Origin: CAZAGD01 sp049699975
GTDB lineage: Bacteria > Desulfobacterota > SM23-61
Reading direction: 5' to 3'
NCBI GenBank assembly: GCA_049699975.1
Contig: JBNAWB010000168.1
Coordinates: forward strand, 1-7,984
DNA length: 7,984 nucleotides
Shown: in pieces, positions 6,471 through 7,984 of the stretch
How positions within the stretch are numbered: the first letter of the stretch is position 1
Layout of the letters: each line of letters begins with the position of its first letter
Translations under genes and position numbers: made by a program
The notes under the pieces: generated by a model
The model's database searches: none
What the model was told of the DNA's origin: nothing
The model's input: the letters and a program-made list of their open reading frames with translations, nothing else

Positions 6471-6528
6471 TCCGTAAGGGCGCATAATTTTTAATCCCCC
6501 TTCGTTTCACGCTCTTTAGCCTTACGGA
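6471..6528. other. Inverted repeat between rdgB and the tRNA gene
   Basis: TCCGTAAGG (6471-6479) and CCTTACGGA (6520-6528) are perfect inverted arms 40 bases apart, ending six bases before the tRNA. The long loop and lack of a T-run argue against a simple terminator. It might fold in the rdgB-tRNA transcript before processing. Confidence 0.4.
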
Positions 6529-6534
6529 AATCAA

Positions 6535-6612
<78 letters not shown>

Positions 6613-6711
6613 TGATTTCAAGGGGTTACCAAAATTTCCTAATTCTTCTGATTTATCTGGTTGCGCTTCCAGTTGCGGTTTTTATCAAAAAAACCGTAAA
6701 GAGGACCCGAA

Positions 6712-6834
6712 ATGGAAGAAAAAAGAGATGAGTATTGTAGTCGTGGTGATTGGCAATGTAACGTATGCAAACTTGTCCAAAATGGTAGGGATTGCCATAA
6801 CAACCAATTATTAATGGATTGTAAAGGAGAATAA
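6712..6834 (+). CDS. Cysteine-rich 40-residue microprotein
   Basis: The product has 40 residues with cysteines at 9, 16, 19, 28 and 37. The central part reads WQCNVCKLVQNGRDCHNN, so a CxxC pair is followed nine residues later by CH, a plausible metal-binding knuckle. It has no signal peptide or membrane segment. GAGG at 6701-6704 gives a good Shine-Dalgarno seven bases before ATG, just after a small AT-rich hairpin (6676-6696). From memory, similar tiny proteins with W-x-C-x2-C and GRDCxNN patterns exist in other bacteria, with no function assigned; I could not verify this. Its 3' end overlaps an opposite-strand ORF by 24 bases. The reading frame could be fortuitous, but the residue pattern is unlikely by chance. 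Confidence 0.6.
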   Translation: MEEKRDEYCSRGDWQCNVCKLVQNGRDCHNNQLLMDCKGE

Positions 6835-6996
6835 ATCCTGTATTGTGACCCATTTTTCAAGATATTTTTTGGCCAAAAAGTGTAGAGGTTTCATGCCGCA
6901 ATCATTAATCTTCTCTTTTAGACCTTCCGGGACAATTTCCATCTCGAAATCGAGTCGAACCGACTTCTCCTCTGGCGTCCATCTCCTTAATTTCAT
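6811..6996 (-). CDS. Hypothetical 61-residue protein, possible decayed transposase OrfA
   Basis: I do not recognise this product securely. It starts MKLRRWTPEEK and continues EGLKEKIN...GMKPLHFLAKKYLEKW. The beginning is reminiscent of IS3-type OrfA proteins (RRWTPEEK...IV.EGLK), but residues 12-18 (SVRLDFE) would be an insertion, and the helix-turn-helix region does not align well. The DNA encoding that insertion, 6942-6967, matches the core of the Rep-1 repeat on the minus strand. GGAGGG, eight bases before ATG, is a good ribosome-binding site, and TATAAT at 7044-7039 could be a -10 box. The end overlaps the microprotein gene on the other strand, so at most one may be functional at that edge. 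Confidence 0.35.
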   Translation of the reverse strand: MKLRRWTPEEKSVRLDFEMEIVPEGLKEKINDCGMKPLHFLAKKYLEKWVTIQDLFSFTIH

Positions 6997-7054
6997 TTTC
7001 TAACCCTCCAGCCTGCCTCTGCTATAAAAGTTTTACCCATTATATGGAAATTCT

Positions 7055-7081
7055 AACTCGGGAACGAGTCGTACCGACCTC
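7055..7081 (-). repeat. Isolated Rep-1 core
   Basis: Read on the minus strand, AGGTCGGTACGACTCG followed by TTCCCGAG resembles AGGTCGGAATCGACTCG with TACCGAG in the Rep-1 copies. No Rep-1 ends surround it. The rest of 6997-7137 holds no gene; it includes a 12-base palindrome TATAAGCTTATA at 7118-7129. Confidence 0.45.
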
Positions 7082-7137
7082 TACACCTTCAGCGTGTCCA
7101 CTCCCCATGGGTCTCAGTATAAGCTTATAGCTGCGTT

Positions 7138-7431
7138 TCATATATAGGCAACCTCGCTTAAAATAACACTCCTTAACTCTGGACGGATAGCTTCTTTGCG
7201 CACCAAATCTACCTTCTTTTTTAATATTCTCGAAAGATATCTTTCGAGATTAATAAATTTAAGCAAATCAGGTATTTCTTCAAATTCAACAAGTATATCA
7301 ATATCACTCCCTTTTTTCTGTTCTCCCCTGATAACAGAGCCAAAAACTCCTATCTCAGTAACTTTGTATTTTGCGTAAAGTTCCTGCTTATGGGCTCTGA
7401 GGATTTTGTTTATTTCATTTAGCGATTTCAT
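7138..7431 (-). CDS. Minimal nucleotidyltransferase (MNT/MntA-like)
   Basis: The 97-residue protein carries the nucleotidyltransferase signature GSVIRGEQKKGSDIDILVEF: G31-S32, then D43 and D45, with a third acidic residue at D75 (KKKVDLV). That is the complete GSx10DxD set for metal and NTP binding. The C terminus, PELRSVILSEVAYI, is typical of the family, so the gene is whole. MNT proteins usually act as antitoxins that AMPylate a HEPN-domain RNase encoded next door. No HEPN gene is present downstream here. The ATG has GGAAAGGA seven bases upstream, and this lies inside the last codons of the methylase remnant, whose stop is three bases before. The original arrangement was therefore methylase then nucleotidyltransferase in one transcript. 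Confidence 0.88.
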   Translation of the reverse strand: MKSLNEINKILRAHKQELYAKYKVTEIGVFGSVIRGEQKKGSDIDILVEFEEIPDLLKFINLERYLSRILKKKVDLVRKEAIRPELRSVILSEVAYI

Positions 7432-7434
7432 TGT

Positions 7435-7888
7435 TTATTCCTTTCCAAATTTGAAACTTGGCTGTTTCTCAATTCCTGTTTCTACTTTTTTATAACCTTC
7501 TTTTCCATACAAAAATCCCTGGAGCATTTGTTTTTCTTTATCGCTTTCAGGCAAGACATCAGATATAGCCTGGGCTACCTGCCAGAAAGCATTGTTATTA
7601 AGGTAAGTAAAGGCCAGAATTTAAAAGAGCATTTATGATTGTTTCCCATGCATCTGTGGATTTATGAGAAGACAATACAAGCAATTCCATCAGATTTTAG
7701 AACCCGATAAATTTCTTTAAAAGCTTTTGAAATCATCTCCTCAAAAATTTCTTGCCGCCTTCAAAATCACCATTTCCAAGCGAATAAGCCACTATCTCTT
7801 CAGATTTTGGAGCCAGAGAAGTAGCAAAAAGTTCAGGATATAAATCGCCGCTTGTTCTTTTTAGCCAGACATAAAAGAAATCGGAGAG
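7435..7888 (-). pseudogene. Broken DNA methylase remnant (DUF1156/COG1743 type)
   Basis: Three pieces in different frames align in order to the C-terminal half of DUF1156-type adenine-specific DNA methylases. Piece one (7888-7665) reads SDFFYVWLKRTSGDLYPELF through LAPKSEEIVA, FFEEMISKAFKEIYRVLK and SDGIACIVFS, then a stop at 7662-7664. Piece two (7666-7598) continues HKSTDAWETIINALLNSGLY in another frame, then stops. Piece three (7620-7435) reads NNNAFWQVAQAISDVLPESD, KEKQMLQGFLYGKEGY and ends naturally KFGKE. Missing are the N-terminal half with the catalytic NPPY/DPPY region and, between pieces two and three, what is normally a long stretch. An in-frame TAG precedes piece one. Such methylases are often found in restriction or defence loci; this one cannot make an active enzyme. 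Confidence 0.85.
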
Positions 7889-7930
7889 CTAATTATCGAC
7901 ATTTTATTAAAGTTTCAAGAGCCAGTCAAC

Positions 7931-7984
7931 CTGACCGTCGATCACTTTTGAAATTCGTACCTACTTCAGGCGGGAGGGAGAGAG
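7931..7984 (+). repeat. Rep-2 left end at the window edge
   Basis: CTGACCGTCGATCACTTTTG is the Rep-2 left terminus (compare 97 and 411), followed by AGGCGGGAGGGAGAGAG like the inner arm at 141-156. The rest of the element lies beyond the window. It starts about 40 bases from the truncated methylase edge. Confidence 0.7.

Noticed and set aside
6676..6696. Hairpin CGGTTTTT/AAAAACCG as a terminator for the tRNA
   Set aside because: The stem is AT-rich and no T-run follows it on the plus strand; it sits immediately before the microprotein ribosome-binding site instead.
6639..6860. Two minus-strand ORFs (6639-6860 and 6653-6853)
   Set aside because: They overlap each other and lie antisense to the microprotein, which has a better ribosome-binding site and a non-random cysteine pattern. 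Their compositions suggest nothing.
6997..7137. HEPN toxin partner downstream of the nucleotidyltransferase
   Set aside because: Only 141 bases without a frame of useful size separate it from the next ORF, and that ORF lacks HEPN features.
7196..7378. Plus-strand 60-residue ORF
   Set aside because: It is antisense to the nucleotidyltransferase and low in complexity (Ser/Ile/Phe-rich), as expected for a shadow.

Overview
The window looks like a contig from an uncultured, moderately AT-rich bacterium with clear Shine-Dalgarno sites, occasional TTG starts and sigma70-like promoters. Intergenic DNA is unusually large and packed with short dispersed repeats. The combination suggests a metagenome-derived candidate-phylum genome, but nothing here fixes the phylum. 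Both window ends lie inside repeats that also occur in the interior.

Layout. Positions 1-1379 hold no gene, only a patchwork of repeat elements and hairpins. A minus-strand operon follows, read from about 4030 down to 1380: lemA, a secreted and membrane-anchored TPM-domain protein with a glycine-rich tail, a second TPM protein without a signal peptide, and a radical SAM enzyme. The operon has a good promoter at 4037-4065. Positions 4080-4990 are again gene-free, with nested repeats and inverted repeats. On the plus strand a promoter at 4998-5026 drives rph (RNase PH), which overlaps rdgB (XTP/dITP pyrophosphatase). These are followed by a tRNA-Pro(TGG) with encoded CCA.

The right-hand end (6612-7984) is accessory DNA. 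It holds a 40-residue cysteine-rich small protein, an unrecognised 61-residue ORF on the opposite strand, an intact minimal nucleotidyltransferase (MNT antitoxin type), and directly upstream of it the wreck of a DUF1156/COG1743-type DNA methylase. The wreck has at least one frameshift and large deletions, and a repeat end lies just beyond its broken edge.

How the parts work together. LemA and TPM proteins are a recurrent pair of envelope proteins; the radical SAM gene appears translationally coupled to the second TPM gene. rph and rdgB pair tRNA 3'-end maturation with nucleotide-pool cleaning and sit just upstream of a tRNA gene. The methylase remnant plus nucleotidyltransferase looks like the residue of a decayed modification or defence locus.

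Most notable beyond the genes: (i) two MITE-like repeat families (called Rep-1 and Rep-2 here), one copy of Rep-1 having been split by other repeats; (ii) Rep-2 cores whose internal stems differ in sequence but keep pairing; (iii) a short GTCGG/CGACTCG core found at five sites, one inside an ORF; (iv) the cysteine-rich microprotein. I see no complete, previously undescribed multi-gene system.
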